64,000 nucleotides of DNA. Origin: Desmodus rotundus (taxonomy: Eukaryota > Chordata > Mammalia > Chiroptera > Phyllostomidae). The notes beneath the pieces were generated by a model that made no database searches, was not told the DNA's origin, and saw only the letters and a list, made by a program, of their open reading frames with translations. Shown here piece after piece: positions 13,091 through 26,106 of the stretch (positions are counted from its first letter, which is position 1; every line of letters starts with the position of its first letter). Where the stretch lies: contig NC_071389.1 of assembly GCF_022682495.2 (NCBI RefSeq), positions 174,654,056 through 174,718,055 of the forward strand, read 5' to 3'. A program made the position numbers and the translations under genes.

Positions 13091-14164
13091 CTGTGCAATT
13101 GAATCGGCTGTAATCTGCGGGATGTTATCTACAGGGCACTGGGAAACTCTGATAGAATTTCAGTAAATGAGGAATAAAAAATTAAGTTTTAGAAGGGTGT
13201 AGTATTAGATTGATTCAAATTTTATCTATAAAAACTGAAATTTTTTCAGTTTAGATCATTAAGAGACCAAAAGATTATTGAAAATGTTACTCTTCGTTCA
13301 TAGATTTTTACTGCTTACATAACACAGATGTATGGACTTTAAAAAACTACTTTAGGAAATAAGAGCAAATGTAGGGAAAACATTATCAGAAACAATCGTG
13401 CTCCTCTCTTGAAGTGTAATTTATTGAAACTATTAAAAGAGGTTGCTGAGTTTAAGCTATGCTGACACGTTAGGTGCTTGAGGAAAACTGGTAACTCTTT
13501 TCCCCATCAAACTCAGTCAAACCAAAAAAGGTTTTGTTAGAAAAAGCAATGCATACTTTTAAGTTGATTTGTTGAAGTTCCTGAGAGAGTGTATTTCTTG
13601 CAAAAGTTGGAGGAAAAGTGCCTACTATGTAGTATTTTGTTACATAGAGGTAAAATGGGAAATCTCTACAGTTTCATAGTCTTTTTTTTTTCTTTTTGAT
13701 ATATTTCTTTCATAATAACTCTTACATCCCCATGTTTGTAAAAACACGTGTTGCTTCACAGTTGGATGTAAGAGCCAAGGTTAGTTCTTCGATTGCCCTT
13801 ATGCAGTGGGAAATCTGCTCCCGCAGACAAATACTCTGTAGCAGGTGACACCGTTCCCTGTTAGAAATTTGTGACCCTTTGAAACTCTGAGGTCCGTTGT
13901 CTTTATTTCAGTGCTACTTTTGACTTTTTACCTTGATACTACTTCTAATAGTTCTGATTATCGCCTGTCTTCATAAACTTTCAAAATTCAGTTTCTTTCT
14001 TGTTCATAAGTAAAGCTAGATTGTTAGTTCTTTTCTGTATAAATGTATGCAAGTTCATCTATAATAAATTTGTAGCAAAAGAAAGAAATACCTTTAATTC
14101 AATCTAGATGCTTTGTGACCATGTGATTTGGGGTGAAAAACAACTGTTTAACCATTATTTTCCT

Positions 14165-14390
14165 CTCTGTGGCAAAGTGGTTAGATATCGTATCTGCTAC
14201 TTATTTGCTCTTTGACATTGGGCATATTATTAAACTTGATACCTAGTTTAACTCATCTGTAAAGTGAGGATAGTAACGGTTCCTACCTCATGAGTTTGTT
14301 GTGACAGTTAAAAGAAAATAATACACAGGCGTTAGAATAGTGCGGAGCACATGGCGTTAGGTAACTGTTAGCTGCTGCTACTGCTCGCTG
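14165..14390 (+). repeat. MIR SINE, near full length
   Basis: TTTAACTCATCTGTAAAGTG, TTCCTACCTCATGAGTTTGT and ATAGTGCGGAGCACATGGCG follow the sense MIR order. Confidence 0.72.
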
Positions 14391-15639
14391 TTCCCTCCTC
14401 TCCTCCCTCCTTTCACTACTGCCAGCTATCCTAGTAGTAGGTTAGTACTTACTATGTTGACTTCATAAAATCAATTGGCTTAAAATGGGGACAGTGATTA
14501 TGTTAGCTAAATCAAAACCTAATTTATTTAATAAAGAGCTGTAATTAATTTTGGTAGCTATTTAGAAATATTAAAATAAACTTGTTCTCATGAGCAACAC
14601 ATTTATTATTAAATCAGATCATGCTTCTCCCTCCAATTTTCTACCTCAGCGTACAGACCATTTTCCCAGGTGCTTAGAGATGGGAACTGTGGGGATGGGA
14701 AGAAAGAAATGCAAATGTGGCATTAGCAGCCCTGTGATAATTCCCTCCTCAAATTTCCGCTTCCTTCTGACCTCAAATATCCTACTTACCCAAACAAATC
14801 CACCTTAACTTCCCAAACAAAAATCCACACAGTGTGACCCAGGAACATGGAGGGTTTTGGTGGTTCTCCCATACCCTCACTGATCCAAACCCTTTTTTCA
14901 CTTATTAATTCACTGTAGAGAGTTGTGTTTGCTCTGTTTCAATTCCAGGTGCTCAAGTCTGGGAATATAAGTCTTGGCCAAAAAAAAAAATTCTTACTTG
15001 ATTTATGAATTAATACTGGCCCCAAAGTGGACACGTTCTATAAAAAACACCCCATTGCTGCCCAAGTGGAACGAGTAGTGTAGTTGTTTTTCGCCCACTT
15101 TCTGATTTCTCATCGAGTCCGGGTTCTTAAACTTGAAGTATCTGAAGTTAGCATTTTATAGATTTTACTGCTTTATTTTTTTGATTCTTTTCTTTTTTAT
15201 TCTCTTTTATTGAAATTCAGACTGTTATCTAAAATTGAACAAGAACAATATTCTTGTTCAGTTATTTTTGCATAAATTTCTTTTCAACAGTTTTTGTACA
15301 TCAGTCGTGAAACATTGAAAGCACTTTGAAAAAAAAATGCGTAAACTGTTTCAATGGTTTACTAGTTATGCTAGATTTTAAATGAGGAAATCCTGAAATA
15401 ACATTTTCAGAATGAATTGTTCATTCTCATACCTTTTACACATACAGACGTTCGTACCTAGACTTGCCTCAGTCAAACTTTATGTCCTTATAAATACTTT
15501 CTTCTCTGCAGTGGACAGAAGTTGTAATACTACATGTATTATCTTACTTATTTCATGTTGGCTGCCCCCTGGATTGTGAGCTTCATGCAAGTAAGAACCA
15601 TGTCTCTGTCTATTTGTTAACTGTGTCCTCTGTATCTAG

Positions 15640-15784
15640 AGCTGTCCTGTCTAGTACTGTAGCCATTAACCATACACGGTTTTATGCACCTAAATATAAA
15701 CTAACACATTTATAAAATTAAAATTCCAGTTTCTCAGTGGCACTAGCCACACTTCAGGTGTTCAACACTTGTATTGGACAGTGA
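15640..15784. mobile_element. Possible old DNA-transposon remnant
   Basis: GCTGTCCTGTCTAGTACTGTAGCC at the left is roughly inverted with TATTGGACAGTG at the right, and the interior contains GCACTAGCCACACTTCAGG. This resembles a known mammalian element with the 'gtagccactagccacatgtgg' motif. Family uncertain. Confidence 0.4.
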
Positions 15785-16089
15785 TGATACAGTGTATTTT
15801 TGTCGTCGAAGGAAGTTGCTTTCGACAGCGCTCCTCCAGAGCACTGGTGGTCACCTTGGTTACTGGTAGAATGAGTGAAAGAATGAGTACGGTTATTGGC
15901 TGGTACCAAGTCACACTGAATGAATTTTACTTGAATACTCATCTGCAAGGTTTATTTTGGCTTTTAATTCACCAGTGTTGGCACGTCCCCAGCTGATTTC
16001 AACACACTGGATCTATCGTTAAGGAAAGTGCTCGTCCAGTAGCGGATGGGAGCGCGACTCGCGGTCGTGTCTCAGCTGTGCGTGTAGGT

Positions 16090-16262
16090 GGCATGACTGA
16101 GTTACCCCCAGAGCTTTTATAGGTCCAGGGTTCCTCATCCAGATGGGGGCACAGCCCTGTAAGGGTTAGGAATTTAGAAAGATGATTCACGTAAAGTGCT
16201 TGGCAGAGAGACTGACACACTAAAATGCTTAATAAATGAGAATTACTATTACTGTTTTTACA
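16090..16262 (+). repeat. MIR-like remnant
   Basis: CGTAAAGTGCTTGGCAGAGA and AAAATGCTTAATAAATGAGA match the MIR 3' half; the 5' half is unclear. Confidence 0.45.
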
Positions 16263-16725
16263 ATAGTGAAGAGGTATACGCCTAAATTTACCCAGTTCAT
16301 GGATGGTTTCAGGGCTAAGAAGAACCTTACTACTATTTTTGAGAATATCCATTGTTACAATTTGGCAGACATTTTTAAAAGGCAGTACTATCTATAATCA
16401 AAGCTTTAAATTTACTGTCTTTTGAATATGAAATTTAATAGATTAAAAGTATTTCCCCTTAGACTTAATTTTTCTCTTCTTTTAGTTTTTATGACTATGT
16501 AAATATCTAACATCTTAAGAAAAGGAAGTTCACAGTTTTATAGGCAACTTGACTTTTAAGGCTAATGCACGGATACCGGATACCTCTGACCTTTGTTTTG
16601 GGGTAACTCAAAAAGAATTTGTCCCTGCCTGTATTCATGTAAATAGGCTTCTCTTTGGAAAAATATTCTGCATAATTAAAATGAATAAATTAGTTGTTAT
16701 TTACCTAAAGGTGAATTTCAGATTT

Positions 16726-16948
16726 CATTTAGGCACATAACTGTTGTGATTTTAAAGCTGTGACTTAATTCGTAGAAAAACAATTAGAGCATTTTTCATA
16801 ACAATGACACCTGGTTTAGCTGGGGATGTCGCCTCCATTTTAAGCACCTAACTCAATTGTGCATTTAAAGCTATGATTTAATTTCCAGAAAAACAATTAA
16901 AGCATTTTCATTAATTGTAGTGCCTGATATTGCTGGAGATATTACCTC
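16726..16948 (+). repeat. Diverged ~110-bp tandem duplication
   Basis: Two units share an ordered set of blocks: CATTTAGGCACATAACT / CATTTTAAGCACCTAACT, TTTAAAGCTGTGACTTAATT / TTTAAAGCTATGATTTAATT, AGAAAAACAATTA(G/A)AGCATTTT and GCTGG(G/A)GAT. The spacing is about 110 bp. Confidence 0.75.
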
Positions 16949-17934
16949 ACTAATACTTTTTTTTCCTTTTTCTGGGATTTGAAAACAGTATTTGTTATTA
17001 TAATAACAACAGGTAATTAAACATTTACTACCAAAATATCAGCTGACTTCATGTAAGGTAAATTCCCTTCATTTTTTGTGTTACTTTTACTCTGGCTCTT
17101 ATGGTACTTTTATTTTTAGTAGAAACTTGTACTCATATTTCATAGTCCAGCTTAACCTCTCAAGGTCATATTAGAGGTGACTTGGTTTTTTTCTCCTGAG
17201 TTTTTCATTAACAAATGTTCGCCAATGTTTAGACAATGAAAATATATTACAGAAAAAGGCAGATTAAGGCCATGTATTTATTCTACTCCTTCCAAATAAA
17301 AGTTAGTAAAGGGGTTTTGAAAATGCAAACAGTGGGACTCTGGAAAGCCCATGAATGACTGTAACCTACCTAGAGTCCCGAGAAGCTGAAATCTAAGCTG
17401 CTAGAGAGAGTCATTGAGAAGCAACCTGATTTTCACTTCAGAACCTCAGTCAGGCTCACCAGTGAGGGTGAGGCAGAAAACAGGAGGATTGGATGGTAAT
17501 GTACTTAAGCGAACTTGCATCCCAGATGCCTTCCTGTACTCCAGCGAGAATGGAAGTTTATTCTGTGGAGAATGTGAACTGGGAGCTCTTGAGTGGGGGA
17601 TACCAAGGCACTGATGTAGGGAAGAATAGTAAATGAAATAGTTACTAAATAGTGAGAAAGCTCCAGCCCACTTCTACTCATCACCAAGATTTTGGTAGTC
17701 AGGTCCATGTTCTCCAGGTATGGAATTGGAAGATGTTTCCTTGAAGAATCCGCTAAATCTGTGCAAAAGCTCTGCACACCCGGAGGGTTGGAGGCCCCCC
17801 AGTGGGATAGCCCAGCCCAACTGCGTTGCCACGAAGCACACCCGTCTGCATAGACTTTCTGATCAGCTTTTTATTGCTCCATCTTCAATGAGAGTAGTGA
17901 CCGATGATCACCAGGCCTTTGAAGACATTCTGAG

Positions 17935-18975
17935 ACCAAAGCAGACCCGCAGAAAACAAGGAAATTGACAGAAATAGAGACAATGAAGGGAAAAGAAAAC
18001 TTAAAATATTATTATTATATTCTCAGATAGATAAAATTATATACAACAATCAGGAAATAAGAACAGGTATTATGAGAAAAAGGAACAAAAAATGTATTCC
18101 TGGACATTGAAAATTGAGAGAAGACATAAAAAAATTAAAATGTTTTTTGAAAATAAAGTTGAGGAAGCCACTCAGAAAATAGAACAAAATTACCAGGAAA
18201 TGAAAAACAAAAGAGAGAAGACAAAAAACTAGAGACTCAGTCCAAGAGGTCCTATTCTGAACAATTGAATGTTTTAGAAAAAGAAAAATGTGGTGAAGAA
18301 ACTATCAAAGAAATAGCTCAAGAAGATTTCCTAGATTTTAAGGACAGTGATTTTCAAAGTTGAAAAATCTAGTGAGTTCCTACTATACTGAATTTTTAAA
18401 AAACACCTATACCTATGTATTGATGGAATTCAGAACACCAGGGAAAAATGAAAATCCTCTAACTCCAGGACTAGGGAAAGTTTTTTAAAAAAAAATTCTA
18501 TATAAAAGATTGAGAAACAAAATGGCACTAATATCTCAGCAGCAACACTGAAGACAAGAACAATGGCTTCAAAATTCTGAGGCAAATATAATTTGCAATA
18601 CAGAATTTGAAACCAAGATAAACTCCTATGATCATGTGTGAAGGAACAGTAAACACCTTTCAGTCATGTAAAATTACCTTTTTTATACTCTTTCTCCGGA
18701 AGTTCCTGAAGTATATGCTCTTCAAAGATAAAAAGATTAAAAGTAAGAAGGAGGGAGACTTGGGATCCAGGAAACAAGGATCTGAGACAGGAGAAGGATG
18801 AAGGTAATGAGCAGGATAATGTTGAATTTGGAGCCACAGTGAAACTGTGTGGGAGGCCTAGAGAGTAGTCAGTTCCAACCCTTACAGGAATATTATAGTG
18901 TAGGGACTGGGGAGAGATGCCTGCTGAAAGATAAAAGTGATAGTGTTTAAATATATTGAAAGGAGACTTCACTGT
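17935..18975 (+). mobile_element. Ancient HAL1/L1 ORF1-derived stretch, degraded
   Basis: A-rich sequence with ORF1-like blocks: GAAGATTTCCTAGATTTTAA at about 18325 and GCAGCAACACTGAAGACAAG at about 18540, then CTTCAAAATTCTGAGGCAAA. This resembles the ancestral mammalian HAL1 as I recall it. Many stops and indels; no target duplication found. Boundaries approximate. Confidence 0.5.
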
Positions 18976-21354
18976 GGCGAGACTAAAGAAATGGAATTAA
19001 TAAAGGTATATATATAGGAGACCTAGGGGTTGAGAGTGAGATCACTTTAACTTTAAAAAAATACAAAAGGTTGAATAAAAAAGCAAATGTAATCTTAGCA
19101 TATATGACTAGCATTTACACAGATACAATAAGTAAACACCAAATTTTGGTCTAACACAATTTGATATAAATGTAACTTAATGCATTCTCATTTTATCTCC
19201 AGCTTCATCCCTCCTCACTTTCTGCCTCTTAAGTTATTCTTCAGTAACTGCACTGCTGGTGGTTTCCTAAAGGCACGAAGCCCTCTAAAGTCTTTGCTCT
19301 TCTCCCCCCCAACTCAGCTCTTGCATCACAGCGTGAAGCCTGAGGGCATGCGCCTTGCATTCCATCTTCTTGCCACCTAGTACTATAAATGATCCTTTTG
19401 ATGCCTCTCTTTCCCACTGTACATGTCTGAAGAGCTTTATCTTGCCTGCACTGGTTCAGTCCTTTGAGGGAGATTTTGTTCTCTGGAGCCAGCCCTCATC
19501 TAGCTGCTCCTGAACTTTGTGCTCTGCTATTCTGACATTGTCTGTAATGTGCTCTTTTTCTAAATATGCTTTTTCTTTTTTTCCTAAAAAAGGGAAAGAT
19601 GGGAAGGTTTTCAATAAAGTTTTTGTTCTAGATCTTCAGTGAGGTGGATGAAGTGCCAGGGAATTGTTTTCTTTGTAGGAGTACGTACTGAAAATCAATT
19701 GTTTTTTGTAGTCAGACAAATGTTGATGGTTACTGGAATTGATTTTTTTGTTTTGTTTTGAGTTCTTCATTGCATTACTTTCTAATGGCACCTTAGGATT
19801 GCCTCTATTTTTTGAAGATACACGAAAGATGGTATTGTGAAAGGAGTACATTTTTATTTCTGTCAACAAAATGTTAAATGGTTTAGAATAACAGGAATAA
19901 GGAGCAGTTAAGAATGATTTGAGAGTTTCACCTTATCTGCCCAGTCATGAACTTTCCTTGGGCTTATAAAGTTATACATGTTGAACTTGATACACTCTGA
20001 TACCTAACACAGTGTGCAAAGTATTCTATTAAAGCAAAACACCTGCTCCTGTGTAACCATGATGCTAGATCTGTAAAACCGTATCTTGCTAAAATAGGAC
20101 AAATTGAAAGAATGAATAATCCTTGGCAAGATATGGTACTTCTTGTCCTCTTATTAAAATAACCTGTGCTTAAGTAGTATGGCAGACAGGAGGAGAGGAT
20201 GTTGAGATGTGTAGTATTTTTTTTAAATACAATATCTGGAAAGGGTGATACAAGAATGTATTATAATACAGTAGGAAGCTTTATTTAACCTTCATTTAAA
20301 CAAAACTGCGTTGCTGAGAAAAGTCCTGTATATTTTAGTAATTAAGCATTTTACTTGTAATAACCTTAGGGAGACGTATTTATGATTTAGAAAAGTGGGA
20401 TGAAGTCAGTACAGCAGCTGCTTAAAGGTGACTCACTTTGTAGGTTGTAACCATTTATAAAAATACGTCATACAGTTTGGAAACCATTGATCCTCTTAAG
20501 GAACTGTACTGGAAGTACAGAGTGAATCACCTGCAGTATTTTGCTTACTGCTTGAAGTCCTTTGCCCAGGGTAATACAGAGGAAGATGGTTATGTGGCAA
20601 CAGGGTAGTTAAATATTAAAATGTTACAGCTCATCTGTGGGTTAGAGCTCTCACTGTACCTGCAAGGTTTTATGATTTACTATTTTTAGAGGCCATTTAA
20701 TACGTCATAATGAAATTTGAATTCAAGAGTTTTTATTTTATTACAGATAATTTTAGAACACATTTTCCTGTCTTTCCACCTAGCTGGGCTCCATCAGGCC
20801 CGGGTAGCTCTTTATCTGTTTGCCTCTGTGAAGTATGTTCAGCTGTACTAATTTAGTGTTGGGCACTCCTATGGAAAAAGGATATTTAACAATAAAAAAA
20901 TATATCATATGTGATGCTAATTTCCTCAGTGGTTTTTGTTTGCACTGGTTAGTGACACAAAGTTTATTTTGGAAACTTTGCACTAAGGTGCGTAGACTAT
21001 CAGCAAATAATAACCCTCAAGGCTGATTTCACAAAAGTAGAGATTTAAAAAAAAATTACTGGGCAGTGGGGAGGGGTCGGGGTAGGTGAGATGTTTTTCT
21101 CTACCTCTTATTCTCTGAAATGTGTTCAGTTGAGAACCGAATTGGCAGGAAAAGTTGAGCTTTAATTCTTATCCTGGGAGAAGACGCCAACAGTGATACT
21201 CTTCTACCACTTCTGAGAATCTGTATTCAACAACTTTTTGCTTCTGTGAAGACCTGAACTTCTTAGGTAATGTTTACTTTGAAAAATTCTGATCATTTTT
21301 TGGTGGTGTTAGCCAAGGTTTTTATTAAGGGCTGGTATCTCTCTCATGCCCTGA

Positions 21355-21356
<2 letters not shown>

Positions 21357-21392
<36 letters not shown>
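21357..21392 (+). repeat. (TC)n microsatellite
   Basis: Eighteen uninterrupted TC dinucleotides, followed to about 21440 by a C/T-only-rich tract. Confidence 0.95.
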
Positions 21393-21394
<2 letters not shown>

Positions 21395-22009
21395 CCCGCT
21401 CCCCTTCCTTTCCCCGCCCCCCGCCAACTCCCTTCTTCCCTTCCTATACCCAGCCCACAATCGAAGCTTAACTCAGATCTTTTCTGAACCACCTGACATA
21501 GGAGTTTTACAGGGAATGAATAATCAGGAGTTCCTGTTTGATGAATCTGAACCCTGCTTTTTGTTTTTTCATCTCTTCAGTTCAATTTAAAAGCACAGTA
21601 TAAATAAATAGATGGTGGAGAATATATAAATTTCCCATACAGAAGAATTCAAAATAATTTATGCAGACACTCTCTCCTCAAGGAGGTGGAGCAGAACTCT
21701 GTATTCCTTAAGAGTGGGCTGCATATAATGACTTCCTTCCAAAGAGGCCTGTCTAGTGGAGATGAGGGAAGTCAGTTGATAGTGGAAAAACCTAACAAAT
21801 GCTTCCTCAATCAGTGACCAAGCTGAGCATAAACGATGGTAGGTCATGCTAATCACAGATGTGATGAGAATGGCACGTATTCTGTGGTCTTCCTCTCCAA
21901 AATGTGTATCTCCCGTCTAATCAAGAGGAAAACACCGGACAAACCCTTATTGAGGGATGTTCTATAGGACATCAAAGTACAGTATTCCTCCAAAAACTCT
22001 CAAGGTCAT

Positions 22010-22471
22010 TGTTGCAGGATGAATTGTGTCCCCCATGCAGATGTGTTCAAGTCCTAGTCCCTGCCCACCCAGTATCTGTGAACGTGACCTCGTTTGGATA
22101 GGGTCTTTGCAGATGAAATATAGTTAAGGTAAGGTCACACTGGATTGGGGTGGGCCCTAATCTATGGCTGGTGTCCTTATAAGAAGAAGGAAATTTGGAC
22201 ACACATAGACACCCAGAGGAGTCCACCGGAAGGCAGAGGCAGTGATTGGAGTGATGCATCTACGGCCAAGGAAAGCCAAGACTACTAGCAGCCATCAGAG
22301 CTAGAGGAGGCCAGAAAGGATTCCTGTTATACAGCCTTCAGAGAGAGCTTAGTTCTGCCAGCACCTTGGTTTCAGATTTCTAACCTTAACAACTAGGAGA
22401 GAATAAATTTCTCTGTTTTAAACCACCTAGTTTGTGGTAATTTGTTAGAGCGATCCCAGGAAACTAACACA
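22010..22471 (+). mobile_element. Solo LTR of an old endogenous retrovirus (MLT1-like MaLR)
   Basis: A 462-bp element starting TG and ending CA, flanked by a perfect 5-bp duplication GTCAT (22005-22009 and 22472-22476). Internal landmarks are GAATTGTGTCCCCC, GGGTCTTTGCAGATG, GGTGTCCTTATAAGAAG and, near the end, AATAAATTTCT (polyadenylation signal region) and CCACCTAGTTTGTGGTAATT. These fit the ERVL-MaLR class. No internal viral genes flank it, so it is a solo LTR left by recombination. Confidence 0.82.
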
Positions 22472-22823
22472 GTCATCAAAAGGAAGAAGAGCCAAGAAGT
22501 GGTCGCAATCTAGAGGAGCCTAACGAGACATGAGGACTAAATGTAATGCAGTACTGTGGTAGGGTCCTGGGAAATACTAGGGAAAAAAAGCAGAACTGAG
22601 CAACTCTAAGTAAAGTATTCACTTTAGTTCATAATAAAATATAGATATTGGTTTATTAATTATGACAAATATAACACTGCTAATGTAAGATGTTAAGAAT
22701 AAGGAAATGGGGTGTGGGTTAGAATTTTCTTGACTACTTTTACTTTTCTGAAATCTAAAATGATTCAAAATTTGAAAAAGTTTATTGCAAAACATTTAAA
22801 AAACCCCAAATTTAGCTGCAGTT

Positions 22824-23078
22824 AAAAAGTTTTTTTAAACCTCACCTGAGGATATTTTTTATTATTGATTTAGAGAAAGGAAGGTAGAGAGGGAAGGAGG
22901 GAAGAAGGGAGAAGGATGGAGGGAGACAGACAGACACACACACACACACACACACATATCAGTGTGAGAGATAAACATTGATAGGTTGCCTCCCATACAC
23001 GCCCTGACTGGAAATCAAACCTGCAGCCTTTTGGTGTACGGGAAGATGCTCCAACCAACTGAGCAAACTGGCCAGGGC
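22824..23078 (-). mobile_element. Ves SINE (antisense) with internal (CA)n
   Basis: The tRNA-like head ends CTGGCCAGGGCT near 23078. The body contains GCCCTGACTGGAAATCAAACC. A (CA) tract at about 22935-22957 expanded inside it. The flanks TAGCTGCAGTT (22813-22823) and TAGCTACAGTT (23079-23089) are the target duplication (10 of 11). Confidence 0.86.
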
Positions 23079-24089
23079 TAGCTACAGTTTTAATTAGACC
23101 TCAACTGCTTACAGAGGAGTGAATGACAATCCCTTCAAGGTGGTGGCAATAGTGAGGAGGTACCTGAACCTACTTTGGCTGATCACTTACATCACAGGGT
23201 GCTTTTGAATCAAAAACTTCCATTGGTAAAGTGTATGCCTTCTAAACATTATATGAGGCTATCTGCAAGTCCACTGTTAATCATGGAAATAATAACATGT
23301 AAGAAGGAAAACTCATATATAAGTAAATATATGGAGATTTTAATTAAAATGCCTCATATCATGTGTGAAATTTAATGGAAATCTTGCTGAGAAATAGTTC
23401 AAAATCTGATCTCCCCACACCCAGCCCCAGTGGGACAATTTCTTCTCTCTCTGAATCCTTCCCTTTCCTACCACATTTCTATTGTTGTTGGAAGATTCCA
23501 GCTAAATTGGAGGCTTACTTGCTTTCCCCCTTCCATATGTATTATAATGGAAAAATGCAAATTTATGGGCATCACATGCTGTTTAAATGTAGGGATGAAG
23601 CATTCAATTGGTCCACTTTTATGTTTTGAAACTCTCTCAACTATGGTAAAAAAAAAAAAATTAACCCACTAAAGTAATACAAATAAATACTTATTTAACA
23701 AGTGAAATGTTACTACTCAAAGCTAGATTCAGCTTAACTACTACATTTACAACATGCTAATTAAAAGTAGTTGTTAATATGTGGTATGTATAGACCTGAT
23801 GATGGGTTTTTTTTCACATTCTTCAGAGAACAGTATGCTAATGAAGCAGCAGAGCCATTTCTGAAAATAGCGGCACTATTGTTTTCACAATATCCCTTCC
23901 CTAAAGTAAATCCTCTTCCCTTCCGTTTTTACACCGGCATTTTTTAGTACCTTATTTTAGGAAAAAATGTTGAGTAAAATAAAGAATGTCGTTGAAGCAC
24001 ACTCAGAATGAAAAGAACTGAAAACTTCTGGTCAAACTAGCGGTGTGACTTGCTGAGAAGGAAATTTGATAGGAGTCAGCCAGGTCCCA

Positions 24090-24535
24090 GATTGAATCCT
24101 GGTTCTAATCCTAGCTTCTTGTGTTACCACTCAGGCCGATGACTTGTTCGAGGCTGTCATCCCGCTCTGTGAGGTAGAGCTGGTAACTACCTCAAAATGC
24201 TGTTTTCAGGTTGGAATGAGGGGAGGTTTATAAAATATTATATGAAATGGGAGCTCATTGAATGTTGTTTTCTTTCCCCCTTTTTATTTTCTGCCTGTGA
24301 CTATATCTGATACAAGAAACAAATAGTTCATTATGTGGCACTAGATCATTTTTAAGTTTCAAAATAACACACAAATGGCACCTACTCTCTTTAGCTCAAT
24401 TTCTCCATTTATAAAATGAGAATGAAAAATAGTACTTCAGGACTTAATGTGAACATTGACAAGTGGATAGAAAACATTTATCACAATAACTTGGTACAGG
24501 GTAAATGGTCAATAAAGAGCAGTTGCTTTGTCCAA
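24090..24535 (+). repeat. Two adjacent MIR-like remnants
   Basis: The first (to about 24275) has the TACCTCAAAATGCTGTTTTCAGG block; the second (from about 24385) has CTCAATTTCTCCATTTATAA, AATGAGAATG and GGTACAGGGTAAATGGTCAA. Both are in the sense order. Confidence 0.45.
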
Positions 24536-26106
24536 AATTGGCATATTTTCTCAAATCAGTACGGTATTAATGACGTTTTGAGCAGATTAGTAGTCATTTC
24601 TGTGTGTAACATCCGAGCAGTGTGTGTGTGTGCCGCTGCTGTCATCGCAGCAACCAGAGTCGGAGGGAGACACGGAAACAGTGGTGGTGGCGCCCCTGCT
24701 GCTCTTCTGTGTCAGGCCTTCGCGTGACGTCTGTCGTGATATTGACCATGTGATCAGTGCCCGAGTATTTCACGTTAGTGGGTTATTGAATTTTAGTAAC
24801 AAGGGTTTTTCTTCAGCTACTTGTTAAACTAACATTCTGATTTGAACATTTTTATTATCATTACTGTTATAACAGATGAATGTTTTTATTAGTTGTCCCA
24901 GTTTATTCATACACAAAAACTCTTTATTTCTAAGTACTAGACCAAAGGACAGAGAGAAATAGATGGTGACATTTCTACTGACAGTACTGGCAAGAGGTAT
25001 TGAAAAGTATTCATTCTAGAACACCCTGCAGGAGACAATATGTAATGATTCAGACCATTTAAAGCAGATTCTTTGTCTTTTTATGTTTTAAACACAGTCA
25101 TTGGTACACAATGTCACAATGTATTGCTTAAAAAATGAATCTCAGTGGTCTTTTAGTTAAAGCCTTAAATAATGATAATAATCACCCCATCTTGATTTTA
25201 ACTTACACTGAGAGACATGAATTAAATTAAATTGAAATTGAAGTATGCATACTTCAAGATACTTTGTTAAATCTAAACAGACAAACAAGTCAACAAAACC
25301 TTAAAACAAATAGAGTCTGTGATATTTTCTCAGAGTACAAGTTATTTTCAAGGACAGCTCAACATACAAAGAGCCACTAGTTGTGTGTTAGCCAGATTGC
25401 GTTGGTGGCGTTCTGACAATTGAGTCATGACGACACATTCAACAGTTTGAAAACTGATACCAGATAGAAACAAGAGGAAAGAAAAGGGAGTCTAAATGCT
25501 TTCCATCTATCTATCTGGATCGTAGGGCCTTCTAACACAGATTTAACTTGCTGATATAGCTTATTATAGCCGCATTTCTTCTTACAGTGATTTTTATACA
25601 TTCTGCTTACTTTCCTTTTAAAATTTGGGTTTAACATTTCTGGTATGCTTCACTTAGATCTTAAACTTTTTATTTTTATCTTTGTAATTGCCAAAAAATA
25701 TTCTGTACAAGTTAAGGGAAAAATTATAGTAACTATGACTTATAAAAGGTGTTTTTATAAGGAAACTGATGCTCTATTTCAAATCTTTTGGAAGCTATTG
25801 TGACAGTTTTAATATACACTTTCAGCAGAATTCAATAGATAATTTAGTAGATTTATCTGAACTTGTGAGTCCTTAAACTTCATGTGATAAAGAAAAACTT
25901 TGTCTCCTTGGCTTTTAAGTTGTTTTAACGGTTAATAAAAATTAAACAACCTAATTTTTCAGTAAGAGTTGATGGCTCTAAATTGTATGGTCCATATATG
26001 TATAAATTGGATGTGTTTTAAAAGCATAAAGAAAAACAAATAAATATCTGTAATTATTTCTTTCTCTGCCAAGTGTGTACTATAATTGCTATATTTAAAT
26101 ATTTGA

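Noticed and set aside
15999..16352. 117-codon minus-strand open frame
   Set aside because: Overlaps a MIR-like remnant and a CpG cluster; no domain and no exon structure.
22010..22471. Full endogenous provirus
   Set aside because: Only one LTR is present, with its 5-bp target duplication directly on both sides, and no internal genes, so it is a solo LTR.
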